DNA of 64,000 nt, taken from assembly GCA_028829895.1 (NCBI GenBank), contig CM054182.1, forward strand, positions 65,500,379 to 65,564,378. Direction: 5' to 3'. A program made the position numbers and the translations under genes. This DNA comes from Sinotaia quadrata. Taxonomy: Eukaryota; Mollusca; Gastropoda; Architaenioglossa; Viviparidae. The notes below the pieces were generated by a model. That model worked only from the letters and a program-made list of their open reading frames with translations. It made no database searches and was not told the origin of the DNA. The stretch's first letter is position 1. The number at the start of each line of letters is the position of its first letter. Below are positions 13,060 through 26,700 of this stretch, in pieces.

Positions 13060-14248
13060 CAGACTGTCGATCGTGGTTGATAAGAATCGACACGACGACA
13101 GTAATGAGTAAACCAAGATTCACTCTAGACACAGAATTTTTCAAGACTTGCAATACAATTTAAAATGTATGGCTGATACTTATATTAGTTTCATAATATC
13201 AAAACGCGGTAAGAGTACTGAAATGAGCTTGAAAAACAACAGTAGATTTTTAAAAATTATTTAGTAAATCTAAAAGTACACTATAGTATACCACAAGCAC
13301 ATCAATAAGAAAAGAGGAAATCGAAGAAAATTAAATTTAAATATGGCGTCCCGTGCGTTAAAGAACCATACATTAACTTTAACTGACTATTAAAAACCCT
13401 CACAAATTATTTAGTAAATTAGATTTCTGTTATAATCTCCCAACCTTAGATCTGTTCCTAGAACTGTGTTATTGTTTCAGAGCATCTTGTCACGTTTGAC
13501 TTCGCAGCAGCGGTGTTACATTTGGTTAGAGTAATGTCCCATGGTCTTAGTAACATAGTATTTTACATATATTGGAGTAGCGTCCCATACTAACTGGGAC
13601 TGGATTTTCATAAACATTATAATTATACATGTTAAATAATAGTTAATACTAATCAGTGAAATTAATGTTATTCATTTTATTGTAAACGTTTATTTAGTAT
13701 ATAAATATTTTTCGCTTTTATTATTATTTTTGAAAAGTTAGTAATCTTTACTAATGTCCAATCTCAGATATATATTAACTGTGCTTTGTAATTTTGGTTT
13801 ACAACTACAAGAAATTTCTTTGACGGTGGAGTACTAAACTACTATCACTCAGTGAGGAACAGTCATATAGCATAAAAATAATGAATATTGGCGTTCGCAG
13901 TTGATACTTAAAAATTGTCACTGTCGTATTTTTTTTTAAATGGTGGCTTAATATGTATAATTTTAAGTGTATTACTATTATGTAAATTTGGGGAGGGGTT
14001 TTTTTAAAAAAAATTTTAAGATTTAATTACTTTTGACCTTCTAGGACATTGGTAATTTATGAAAGTTTAGTCTGGTCGTATTTTTCTTCTTACAAAATAA
14101 AATTACGAAGATAACTCAGAAATTTTTTTTTCCCCCTTTCTATGTAGTAACTAGTATAACGTTTAGTATTTACTCATTGGATGTGTTCACCCATTTTATG
14201 TTTATGATTAATCTGTTCATATCTTTACTACTTGTAATTTCATTACAG
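13060..14248. promoter_or_regulatory. Inferred bidirectional promoter region, block A (ZDHHC6 leftward, ANAPC16 rightward)
   Basis: Both flanking genes start with an acceptor-preceded coding exon and face away from this interval, so their non-coding first exons and promoters should lie here. The stretch contains a near-perfect stem, CTGTCGATCGTG with CACGACGACAG at about 13066-13102. It also has CG-containing sequence unusual for the surrounding introns, such as CTTCGCAGCAGCGG near 13500. Block B keeps the same features at 38570-39739. No TATA box or start site was assigned. Confidence 0.35.
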
Positions 14249-14398
14249 ACAGTCATTTTAACCACCACTTATAAGAACTCTTTCTCGAACAAGTTGGTGC
14301 ACACTTATTATGTGTCATGGCCAATACTGTAATGGTTCAGCTTTTCGCTCAATCACACTTGCAACAGCAAGAGGTTCCCAGAGCAAATACGAGCAGCA
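14249..14398 (+). pseudogene. ANAPC16: Orphan first coding exon of ANAPC16, block A
   Basis: The sequence from the acceptor after TTTCATTACAG to the donor GTAAGTAG is almost identical to the functional exon at 39740-39891. It has the ATG at 14317, the same 27 complete codons (MANTVMVQLFAQ...) and the same phase-1 end. The only coding change noticed is silent (TTC against TTT). Exons 2 and 3 do not follow. The duplicated block ends at 15107, and the next 2.6 kb has no match to them. By itself it cannot make ANAPC16, though it could act as an alternative first exon for the intact gene about 26 kb downstream on the same strand. Confidence 0.75.
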
Positions 14399-14789
14399 GT
14401 AAGTAGTTTTTGTTTCGAATATTTTGAAATATTTAATGTTTACTTATTTCAGATTATGTAAGAGGAATTATTTTTATTTTTCTTTTTTTACCAGTCACAT
14501 GAATGTAAATATAAGATTTTCCGATTACAGGTCACAACAATAAAATCAAAAATGTATTCATTTTTTTTTTTTTTGTATAGCTGTTAAATGTTTATTAATT
14601 ATTATTTGTTAATATTGTACTTGCATCCACTTGTCTCTTACATTCTGAAGTCTAGCTTTTATGCCTCTCGAAGCACATTTTTCATTTGCCTACACTCCAG
14701 TTTTTGTTTGCTATTCTTGATTTTATGGGGAAATATCTTGCACCCTATTGATTTAATTAATTTCTAAACTCTATAATTTAATTCATTTA

Positions 14790-15107
14790 TTGTTATGACC
14801 TGGAGTGCCTCCTGAATATAATCTGCCGATTTAATTACTTACTTTAAGAAACTGTATTGTTCATTCTGATTTTGTTACTTACCTTAAGTTACCTAACTGT
14901 ATTATTTACGATTTGTTAGAACTAGAGGTGCCTCATGAATATAATCTGCTGATTTAGTTATGTACATGTACTTAAATGTATTATTTACTTATTTATTAGA
15001 ACAGAAGTGCCTCCTGAATGTAATCTGCTGATTTCATTACTTAACTAGCTATATATTATTCACTATTTCTTAGAACTATAGAAGTGCCTCTTGTAAATTA
15101 TTAAATT
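14790..15107. repeat. Degenerate tandem repeat at the right edge of block A
   Basis: Four units of about 75-130 bases share the core AGTGCCTCCTGAATATAATC followed by TGCTGATTT. They begin at about 14801, 14928, 15007 and 15083. The duplicated block ends inside or just after the last unit. The same array is present at 40285-40582 in block B. Confidence 0.8.
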
Positions 15108-17725
15108 TGGTTTTAGATCTGATCCCAACCATTTTATATTGACTTCTTCATTTCTGTTATGATGTATGGTGTACGAAATACCCAAGTTACCCAAGTGATG
15201 TGTAAGATATGACACATTGATTAAGTTAGCATTTTAGAAGTACTGGAATTATCAATCATTCTGTTACTAAGAATGATATTTTGAAATAAGCATATCATCC
15301 ATTCTACTAGTACTACTGAAATCTGGAATTTTTTAACTGATGTTATGTTTCTAGATCATTCTAAAAAGTTGGTTATAACGTGCTCAGAATCTGTTTTATT
15401 CATTTATTTGAAAGATCAGAATTCAAGAAGCAAAGAACTTATATAAAAACATTTAGCAATTTTTAATTGTAACACTGGAGTATTTGTCAGTGCAAAGGAC
15501 AAATAGGGAGAGAATTAATTTATGAGAAAAACTTCATTGATAAAGCTTTTTTCTTTCATCATTAGATTGCTGCAGTTTGGATTTTATGTAGGATAATTTT
15601 ATATTAAGAAGTTGTTTTTTTAATCATGAACAAATGATTAATCTTATTTAAAGTTTTACATACTTTTGATAATATAAATAAGAATAAATTATTAATAGGT
15701 AGTCCCACTCATTTTTTTCTACTTGATATTGTACAAATGTTTTATGCTCAAAATGTGTGTTCTGATGAAATAAGGTTGTACAGAAAAAATTATGATGATA
15801 GCTATAGCATTATCTGCATAAAAAATCAAAACAGCATTGGCCAGACAATTTTTAAAAAGTAAATAACAATTTATATAGTCACTCCAAATGACCAGTAAAA
15901 GTAGCCATTGTTTGACAACAGGTTATTAGATCTAATTCATCAAAAGTGTGCAACCCAGTTAATTTACTTGCGAAACAAATAAGATCTAAACTTTATATCT
16001 CATTAATGAATAATATTAATAATAAAAAAACAGGAAAAAACGTGGCACATAAATTTACAAAGTGACTTTATTCATCATAAATTTATTCGCAAGCAAAAAT
16101 CTAGAGATTGCATTTGTAGTCAAACAACTTACAGTTACAGCAAATGTATAACTACTGTAACAGTGTAAGTGAAATATATATAATAACTCTTCAAAGTTCA
16201 ATGTAAATTACCGGTAGTTAAATAATATAGATTCATGTATATTATGACAATCATAAACCATTCATAAACTTGTTATTAAGATTATTTTCAAAATATACAA
16301 AAGAGCTTAATGCTGGTAAAAGAGAACCTATAAAAATAATCAGACAGACACATGTCTGATACATAATATGCAACTAAAAATAAAAATGCCTTTAAAACAC
16401 TGGACTACCTATCCTTTTTATTTAAAAAATAAAACTGCCCTTAAAATAAAAATGCCTTTAAAAGCTGAACAGTTTAAAAGAAACAACAAATATTTTATTT
16501 ATAGATACCATCGAAAGAATATGTGTGTTTATTTATATATGTGATGAAAATTACCATTAAAGGCCTTGTATGTGAATCTCTGCCTTCTAAAACTTCAATT
16601 TCTATCATTTTCTTGTGAAAAAATTTATATAGATCTGGAGAAATAGATAAAGTAACATTTGAAAAAAGCTTTTAACATTTTGATTTAAATTTTACCTAAA
16701 GTCAAAACAAACAAATTATTAGGCATCACATACTCTTTCTTTTCTCATGCCAATTTAGTATAAATTCGTAGTCAAAATCATGCAAGAGTATATAAAGTAC
16801 CAATTTGCTGGTCAGTTTTGACCATATATGATTTAGGCAGGATTTCTGAGCATTTTTTCACTAACCACATGGGTGAATGCAGTGTAACAACATTCGTGAG
16901 AGCATCTAGCATTGTAGTTTTCCTTTTGCAGTGTTTGTTTTCTTGGCATTGTTTCTATCTCTATCAACATATTTTTACTAAAATGCCAAAGTTTTTAAAC
17001 TTTTCATTAAGAATAACTGAAAGAGACAAATAAATATGCACTCACAGGCACATATACAATTTTTAAATGTGCAAAATTTTAAAACTTTTTTAAAATGCCT
17101 CCAAATACAATTTCTGCACTATATGCACTTTTGAGTAATCCTTAAACAAGTTTTTTTGGTGCTCTGATCTTTAGGGAGAAAAAATCTGAACATATGAATG
17201 GGTGAAGTTCAAAGAAAATTATGAGAATCTATGTTTCATTCTTCTGTTAATTCTTTTTAATCATAAATATAACAGTTATATATTGTTTTCATGGTAAAAG
17301 ATATTCTGATATGTAATACAAAATCTTGCCAAATCTACTGAAGAGGCTATGAATAGTAATTACTAATCATAAAATATTAAAAGGTGACAAAAGAATGTTA
17401 TTGTGACAAACAGTGATGCATATTCAGTATAAATGACATGCTCTGTACACTATTACAAAACACAGACATATACAAACACACTCACATATGTGCAGTGTGC
17501 ACATAATTTTTCTACATTCTAAATAAAAGTCCAACAGCTATGCATTTCACTATGGTGCATATTTCTTCAATTCAACTTGCAAACAGATAGCATAATAAAT
17601 AATTCAACATTCTACATAAAGGCACGCATCCCCATAATAAAATAATAATTATTTGAAATCATTTGCATTGCAATAAAAAATGTTTGATAAAACTCTCAAA
17701 AACAGCACAATATAAAGTGACGTTA
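15108..17725. other. AT-rich spacer between block A and the ZDHHC6 copy B 3' end; no gene seen
   Basis: Very AT-rich sequence with short frames only. It includes the 3' UTR of ZDHHC6 copy B at its right end, but I could not place its polyadenylation site. There is a small repeat of AAAAATGCCTTTAAAA around 16380-16465. It has no match to ANAPC16 exons 2 or 3. Confidence 0.5.
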
Positions 17726-20700
17726 TTATACAACTTTTTTGTCATTTACATTCTCATTGTCATCCATTTTTTTCCCAGCACATTTTCTGGGAAACCAACC
17801 ACGCACCCGTTGCTTAACTAAAGACAACAGAAGAAAATTATAAAAATCATTAAATCAGCATCATATCTTTATATTTATAGAAATATTGTAAATGAATAAA
17901 TGAAAAACAAAGGTAAATACTTTTTTAATTTAAGGCTAAATAAAAGATATGCATATAAGAGGCAAAGAAAATCTAGCTAGAACTCAACATCAAAATGCAC
18001 ATGACTGATGAAAGTTTGTGTAGGAAATAATCATCATTTTGCTATTACTGTATTAGCAGCAATAATGAAAAATAATTATTTTATCCAATAAACCAGTATA
18101 TATATATATTTTCTATTATACTAGTATGTATGCAAGGATTGCTGTTATTTCAATAAAATTTTAATGACTGCTAAATAAGCTACCAATTTCACTGAATGGA
18201 GGAACATTTGGTCCCAAGGTCCACCAATTATGGAGTAATGTATGTTTGAGTATAAGAGGATCAAACATAAAGAAAGATAAAAAGACAGGCAGATAGATAG
18301 TATCTGTTGTCAATAAAATGACTCAATTTAGAACAAAATGATTAACATTAAAAAAAAAGTGTGTAGTTATTTTTATTTTTTTTACAAGAAATAACTCCTT
18401 ATTTATTACAACTTAATGTAATCGTATCAATTTTTCGTATCTGATCCATTTTCAACAGTTTATATATCTATTACAGGATGGATGGTGATAATTGGTGACT
18501 AAATTCTTTCCTGAAATTTTCATTAAATAATGGCATTATATAACATCATTAGTTGACACTTTGTTATTGTCAACACTTCAGTTAAAAGTTGCAATTATAA
18601 ACAAAAGTAATGAAAATACATATATCATTATATATTGGTATAATGGTAATCATTCTTGTATTAACATAATAACAATAGCTAAGATGCATAGGATATTGTT
18701 ATTGAATTGTTTTTGTAATTATATTTTATATATAGTGCTGTAAATGTCTGAAATATATTTACTGTGCTTTTCCTCTGGTGATAAGATCTTTGTACCATAC
18801 AACCAGTGCCTGAAAATGTACATAATTTTTAAGTGTAAATATGTTAGATTAATAGACAGATCAAAACAATGAAGGTCAGTGTAAAGAATTCCCAATAAAC
18901 ACAAGCATTATTAATTTTAAAAAGCATAATTCAACTGAAAAATGTTTTATAAATATAAAATACCTCTCAAAAATTAAAATGTTAAAATTTCAGCTAAACA
19001 GTTATGGTAATGAAATTATCAGCAAATGATCATGAATGTTGCAGAGTAGCTGTAATTATATATTTCCAAAAATCAAAGATAAGGAAGGCAGGGAAAGAAT
19101 GGATTAAGTAACTGATTATACAAAGGGATTTAAGGGCATAATATTATGAAGTTCAAGAAGAAATCAGTGGTCTGTCTTTCTTTATGGTATTTTTAAAAAA
19201 GAGAAATTAAAGTAGACAAAATATTTAGGTAACTATATAAGAATGTTGTATATTTTTCTGGCATTTACATATATACTCTAATATATTTAAGAATTTAAAT
19301 ACTGAAAATCAAAGCAACTAAAATAATCTACAAGTATACAGAAATCCTATGGCTTACTGCTTTTAACGTAGATTAAAAAATAAATCCTGCTTTAACTGAC
19401 AGTTATCATGAAGTGAAACCCACCAAATTTGCTATTGTCTTAGCAATCAATCCATTACTTAAAAAAAATATATCTAAAAATAAAGGCATCTTATATATAA
19501 GTGGTGGGAGGAATTTTAAGAATGTATATGGGGAAACATTTTAAAGTAGATATAAGGACAGAATATAAAGTATGTGCTTAGGAAGAATTTTAAATAGGTA
19601 TATTACTTTTAGCAATGAATTGTAGATGTGTGTGCACTCATCAGACAATCAAATTACATTTGTCCATCACAAGAACCTCATACACTAGCAGGATAAATGT
19701 AAATAAGATAGAAAGATTTTTAAAAGTTAACTTTGCCTTGAGATTTGGTGATACAAAGCAACATATATCTACCCAAGAATGTGTGCTCCCACAAGAGCAA
19801 CCCAGTCTTGGGGAGGACATCTGCATATTATTCCTCAAATTGACCTTTACAACATTCTATTGTCCTGAATTTGCACTTTCAACAAAATGTGTTGTGCAAC
19901 AATCAAAGAACACCATGAACATAAAATGTGTTGTGCAACAATCAAAGAACACCATGAACATAAAATGGGTTGTGCTACAATCAAAGAACACCATGAACAT
20001 AAAATGTAAGAGGATGAGAGTCACAACATGCCCTAATACAGCCACACTGTCCACACAAAATGTAGAGTTGCAAATTCTGCACACAAGTACAACCAAATTT
20101 TTGACACAAGTACAATCATACTTTCTACACAAGAACAAAGAACAGTCACACTTTCCATACACAAGAACAAAGAACAGTCACACTTTCCACACACAAGAAC
20201 AAAGAACAGTTGCACTTTTCTCACACAAGTACAGTCACACTTTTCACACACAAGAACAAAGAACAGCCATCTTTCCACACACTGTCACACTTTCCATGCA
20301 CAAGAACAGAAAACAGTTGCATTTTCCACACACAATACAGTCACACTTTCCATGCACAAGAACAAAAACCTGTTGCACTTTCCACACACAGTACAATCAC
20401 ACTTTCATACATAAGAACACAGAACAGTCACACTTTCATACACAAGATCACAGAACAGTCACTTTTTACATATATGAACAGTCATACTTTCCACACACAA
20501 GAACAACTGCTCTTTCCACATATAACAGTCACGCTTTCCATGCACAAGTACAGCCACATGTGCCAGACAAAAGCACTGCCACACTGTCCATTCAAAAGTA
20601 GAATCATGCTTTCCACACACAAGTACATTCACACTTTTCACCCATATTTACTGTCACACTTTCCACACACAAGTACTGGCACACTTTTCACATGCAAGTA

Positions 20701-23700
20701 CATTCATACTTTCCACTCACATGTAAATTCACATTTCCATGCACAAGTATTATCACACTTTTCATACAGAAGTGACTTCTAAACACTTTCAACAGATAAG
20801 TACATCCACACTTTCTACAAACATGTACAGCCACACCATACAAACGTACACTTACACTGTCCACATGCAAGTACAGCCACACTTCCACACTGACATACAA
20901 TCAAACTGCCCACACACAAATACTTTCATACTTTCCATATATGCTTACAGTAATACAATATGCACATACAGCCACAATGTCCACACTAAGTATAACCAAA
21001 CCACACACAAGTAAAAAAACACTTTCCACACATACATACAACCATGCCATGCACATTTACAGCAAAACCTGTCCACACACAAGTAAAGCCACATTTTCCA
21101 CACACACATAGAGCCATACCATACATATATACAAACTGTCCACAGACACAGACAACAACAACTACATTGTCCACACTAAATACAACCAAACTGACCAATA
21201 AGTATAGTCACAGTGATGACACTAAGCAGAACCAAACTATCCACATACAAGTAAAGCCACACTTTCCACACACACACACAGCTATGCCATACATATGTAC
21301 AGTCAAACTATCTACACACAAGTACAACCAAATTGTCCACACTAAGTACAGCCACACTTGTCCACACACACAAGTACAGTCATGCCATACACATGTATAG
21401 TCAAATTGTCCACAAGTAAAGCTACACTGTCCACACCACAAATGTAGCCACAGAGTCCACACATGTAAACCACAGTGTCCACACACAAGTACAGCCACAA
21501 TGTCCACACAAGTACAGTGACAATGTCCAAAACAGTAACAGTATCCGCACTAAGTACAAACTGTCCACACACAACAAGTAAAGCCACACTTTCCACACTA
21601 AGTATCACCAAACTCAACACACAAGTACAGCCACAGTGTCCATGCACAAGTATAGCCACAGTGTCCACACACAAGTACAGTCAGACTATGCACACTAAGT
21701 ACAATCAAACTGTCTACACACAGACACAGCCACACTATCCACTAAGTACAACCAAATTGTCCACACATAAGTATAGACACACTAAATACAACCAAACTCT
21801 CCATGCAAAAGTACAGCTACACTATCAACACTAAGTACAACCAAACTGCCCATGCAAAAGTACAGCCACACTATCCACACTAAATACAACCAAACTGTCC
21901 ACACACAAATACACCACACTAGGTACAACCAAACTGTCCACACTTTCCATACACAAGTGTAGTCACAATATTCACACACTAAAGAAAATACTAAGCAAAC
22001 ATCTGCCACTTAAAATGAGAAACCTGCTCTTACTTAACAGCAGAACTGACTGACCAAGAACATTAGACAGACTCATAAGTAATTACAATGGAATGAAGAA
22101 ATATCTAATATCCAATATCAAAACATAACTAAAGACACTATATAACATATATGTAGCAGAGGGAAAAAAAAAAAGAAAAGCACACGTTTTTGCATAAATT
22201 AATGTTGTGAGGCATAATTTATGCTCTAAAAGTGTCGACCTTCACTTATTTTTATTACAACAGGACACCTCAGAGATCATGGTTTGGACCTGTAAGAGAA
22301 GACAGGCTAACCCTGTGAAAATGAACACCTAGACATATAATGGGAGAAAAAAACAAGATCTTGTCTAAATTTTGAGTTCACAAGCCACCTTATGGTTGGA
22401 AACAACATACAGGTCTAGTAAATATGTCTACAGGTCACTTACTTTTCCCATCGGGTAACAAGCACTTTATCACCAGGTTTAAGAATAATCCGTGGCTCAT
22501 CAGTGCAAGGAATGCAGAATGTGACCTTGGCACCTTTTGTACATGGAAAGAGACAACCAGAATACTCTTCCACAATCAGGTACTGCACCGTTTGTTTTCT
22601 CTTTTCAGTTTTCTGCCTTATCTGCTCCAACTGAAATTAAAGAATTTAAATTTTTCATTTAACATAAATGAAACATAAATTATAAATTTCAAGAAACAGA
22701 AAGTGCAGAAAATACTATAAGTTCTACTCTATAAAATAACATTTAGAAAATGGCAAAATGATAAGGCAATGTGCAAACAAAAAATAATTTCCAAATGTCA
22801 ACTCAAGATTAAAACATAATGCAAAACAAATGTACTTGGAGCAATAATTGCAGTCTAAGCCAGAGTCTGGGTGCAAATGTTCATAAATAATGTCAAATCA
22901 AGTTCTGGGTTAACCTGTTCTCTGTTCGAGTACCATATAGAGGTTCCCTTGCATTCACGCTTAATTTTGGTCTAATGAGCCAACGAGTCTGAATATGTTT
23001 GCTTTAGCAGGCAATCTGTATCAACTTCTACGATTGGATAGTTGTTTTTTTGTCTGCTTGTGTGATGGAGAATAGATGAATCCGGGGGGCACCCATTGTG
23101 TTTTACCAGCAAGGAAATCCTGCAAGTCATGGGGCTTCGAATGTATTGACAATCTATGTCAGTCCTACAGCCAAACTTGAAACAGATGATTGTTCTGTTT
23201 TATATAAACAGAAGTATTCAGTAGTATTATTTAGAAATTGAATTAGAAAATTAATAATTACCAGCCCTTACATTGATAAGAGATGTGACCCCTATTTGCA
23301 GAAACTAACTGGTCATTTCAAAGTGGCGGGTTTGGTATGTAGTGACCCACATGCAACACCACATGCTTTTGTTGTAAATAATGGAATACAAATCTAATTT
23401 GGAGAAATTATGCAACACATACAAATATGTATCCTGCTGCATTACTGGTACAACTCTAAATTCATGAAAACCTCGTGTCCAGTTCTACTCAGGTAGGCGA
23501 ATTTTACCAATTTATTTTCTATATCAATATATTGGAAACTTAGTATTGATAATTATATTTCTGATAGTAAATTTTACATTCATCTTTTTTCCTAAAGTCA
23601 GGTCTGATCGTACAGTTCATCTGCTTCTGTTTACATTTTTCAGACAAGAGCATGCCTAGAGTTTGCAACCAAAACCATAAAATTAGATTGATTAGATATT

Positions 23701-26700
23701 TAGAAAATAGTAATTTTAAATTTATTAGTGTGTTTGACATCTGTAACACTACTTTTTCAAAATCCAATTACAGCCGCTATTCATTTTTTTGGGGGGGGTC
23801 GGCAAGATAACCTGACATCCAACCGGTTAAATATTCAGCTAAACAAATTACAGTCATCTCAAATATACACATTTAACAAGTAATCATTTCACAAATATTC
23901 TGTTCCACAGTTAACAGTACAGCATATAGCAATATAAATAACACTAGAAATCTTCCATTCAACCTCAACAGCAAACATTGCTTCTGATTTATAGGGATAT
24001 AATTTAAATATCATGACCATGCATGTCTAGCCACAAGGCTGTGGTGTAATTTAGCTAATGTAGAAAGAGACGCTGCAATTATCTAGTTCTCTATTCATAA
24101 CTCTGCCAACAACAAAAGGCAATGAATTCTTTGCTACTATAATTATATCAGTTCAAAAATTCTCCCTGTAAACTACACACTAAACATTCTTAGTGAACGT
24201 TAGTGGTTACTTATTTGTTATCCCACTTGGAAAGAATAATAGCTAATTCTCACCTCGAGAGACTTTTACAGCTACTTTACATACTTTAATAAGTAGTGAC
24301 TACTACTATATTAAAAACAAAACACAATCACTGCTCACATGGAACATTAACATAAATATGCTGATAAACACACTGACTGTCAGTTGTTTGTTGGGTAGTA
24401 GCAGAATTTGGGCCAGTTCAAATGGAATATCAACCAGAGTCCTAAAGTCCCTGAATCAAGCTCTACAGATAGGTACACCTACAGGAATATCTAGCAAAGT
24501 TCATACTGGAAAAATAACTGTCACGAATACTGGTTTCTCTCTCTCTTGGTTCTGAGTATGAGAGACTATTTAGCAATGTGACACAAATTTCACAAGGAAA
24601 ATGTGGGTTTATGTACGTTTAACCTGGAGATTAAAGATTATGTGTTTGCAAACATAGAAGTTCTCTCGTGATTAGGAATTTGAGTGGCTGGACCAATACC
24701 TTCAATCTCATACTGTGGCAGTTCTGTGCACTCGATGAGGTCTTCCCTGGTTGCCACCTTTTGTCAGTGCAAGACAGAGGTGATTTTGGTCACAAGCTTG
24801 CTGCTTGATTTCTAGCTTACTCACCTCAGGGTAGTTACTATTGAATTAAAGACAGAAGTTGCTCTGGAGTTTAACAAGATCCCAACCTTGATGCCTAGTT
24901 TTACAACTAGTGACATGATGTGTGGAGCAATCAAAATTACTAATCTGAATTGCTGATTAAGATGCTCTTGACTGTGAGGAGCATTAGATACAGAATAGTA
25001 ATCTTCCTCAAACTGGCTACTACCTCAAAGCACACTCGCAGCTTTTAAACAAGGTTTAAATAAAAAATACAAAATTGGACTATTTCACTAACACAAGTAG
25101 CTTATTAAAGCTTCAAGAACAAGAAAACAAGAATTATCTTTATTAAACTACAAATAACAAATTAACAAAACTACAAATATTGGTGAGTAACAATAATGAT
25201 AAAATATTAATAAAATGATATTAACTAATTAATTTAATGATGACAATAATTTTAATTAATACAGAATGCAAATATTAAACAAGAAGAAAACAATTGCAAA
25301 CTTACTGTTAAAGTGTACTGGCTGCAACCTTCAAGGACTGACCAGATAAATCCATCAGAACGTGGTTTTCCAGTCCATGTAAACACTTCTTGCATATTAC
25401 GATAATGCCCCAGATTGTATGGATAGACAAAAGGACCCTCTTCTTTTGTGCGTTCTCTGTCATTAGCCTAAACATAGAGACAAATGGAAATGTTGATATA
25501 CAGCAGACAGACCCAACTGCTTCCAAGGATGAAAGATTTTTTGTCATTGGTGTGATTTTTGAACTGATAAAAAAAATGAGAGAAATGGAGACAGACAGAC
25601 ATAGAGATAATATAGTCACAGATAGTTAGACAGTGAGACAGTAGAAAACACTAAGACAGATAATACATATACAAAAAGAATAGATACTAGTCAGGTAAAA
25701 AGGTCTGAAATGCAACTTTGGAAAATCTAAAATCTCAAGTGAAAATTCTTAATAGCATTCTTAACAGATATTTATAAGGAAAATATTTAGTTAACAATTA
25801 TTATAATGTCAAAGATTTGTTTAAAAAATTACCTTATCGACTATCCAAGACTCAATTAAAGTCTCATTTTTTAAAATGCTCCTCATCTGAAAAGAAAAGC
25901 AAATGTGAAGGAATATATAAATAATAGTAATATACTAATATTGTAATAAGGTAAATACACTGTGACTGAATATATATCTATTAGAAAGGTATATAAATAT
26001 GTTCAGATTCCATTAGAAAAAAGAGGATGAGCATTTCATCCAGCCTGGCTTTGAAGTTATGTGGCCTGTCAGTTGAAAGTAAAACTTTTCCTGGCATCAC
26101 ATCAATAAACATTTTAAAATTAAATAACGAAAAGGGATAAAACCTAGATACACAAGGGGTACAGGAAGCCTAGTACAAAAAACACGTTTAAAGTATTTAA
26201 TCAAGCCACTCCAAGATACTAACGAGACCTAGCGGGGATGGCCTGTTAGATTTAATGTATCTTTATCCCGGTAACCTGAACTGGGCCAGCGGTCCTGATA
26301 ACAGGAGAACTGCTGTCCGTCTGTCCAAGACAATTGATCGTAAATAAACAGAGGGATGGAAAGGGGGAAAGTACTGGCCTAAGAAAGCCAGAAACAATGC
26401 TAGGGCACAGGAAATAGTTGAAGATGAAAGTGTCATTTGTCATCATTATCTAGCATAGGCAGGGAAATGGGTGGTCTTAAGGAAACAAATTACAGAATGG
26501 GAAAACCTTTATATACCCAGATCTAATGAGTCTTCCTTACCTAGCTTAGAACAAACCTTGCTCTGGAAGGAAGAGATGAGTCCCAGAATTTTGGTCTGGT
26601 ATTTTGAAGGAAAAATTAGCGGATATAAAGTCTAGAAAGACTCCACTGAGTACAATATTCTAAGGAAGGATTTATTGTACTCCAACCAGATTACCTTTGA

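Larger units (their letters stand above)
1737..15107. repeat. Segmental duplication, block A (direct copy of 25261-40582)
   Basis: Reading the two blocks side by side shows the same order of exons, introns and intronic repeats in the same orientation, with a few percent substitutions and several indels. The left edge shares ACAGAATG (1737 and 25261). The right edge shares the run ending TTATTAAATT (15107 and 40582). A-only sequence includes about 6580-6950, about 10300-10490 and about 11286-12697. The block holds six ZDHHC6 coding exons, an inferred bidirectional promoter and the first ANAPC16 exon. Confidence 0.93.

Noticed and set aside
19615..20601. 328-codon open frame on the plus strand
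   Set aside because: It lies in an intron of ZDHHC6 copy B and consists largely of the 39-bp and CACA-rich repeats. Neighbouring frames on both strands are open over the same repeats. Composition is His/Thr-rich repeat translation with no domain.
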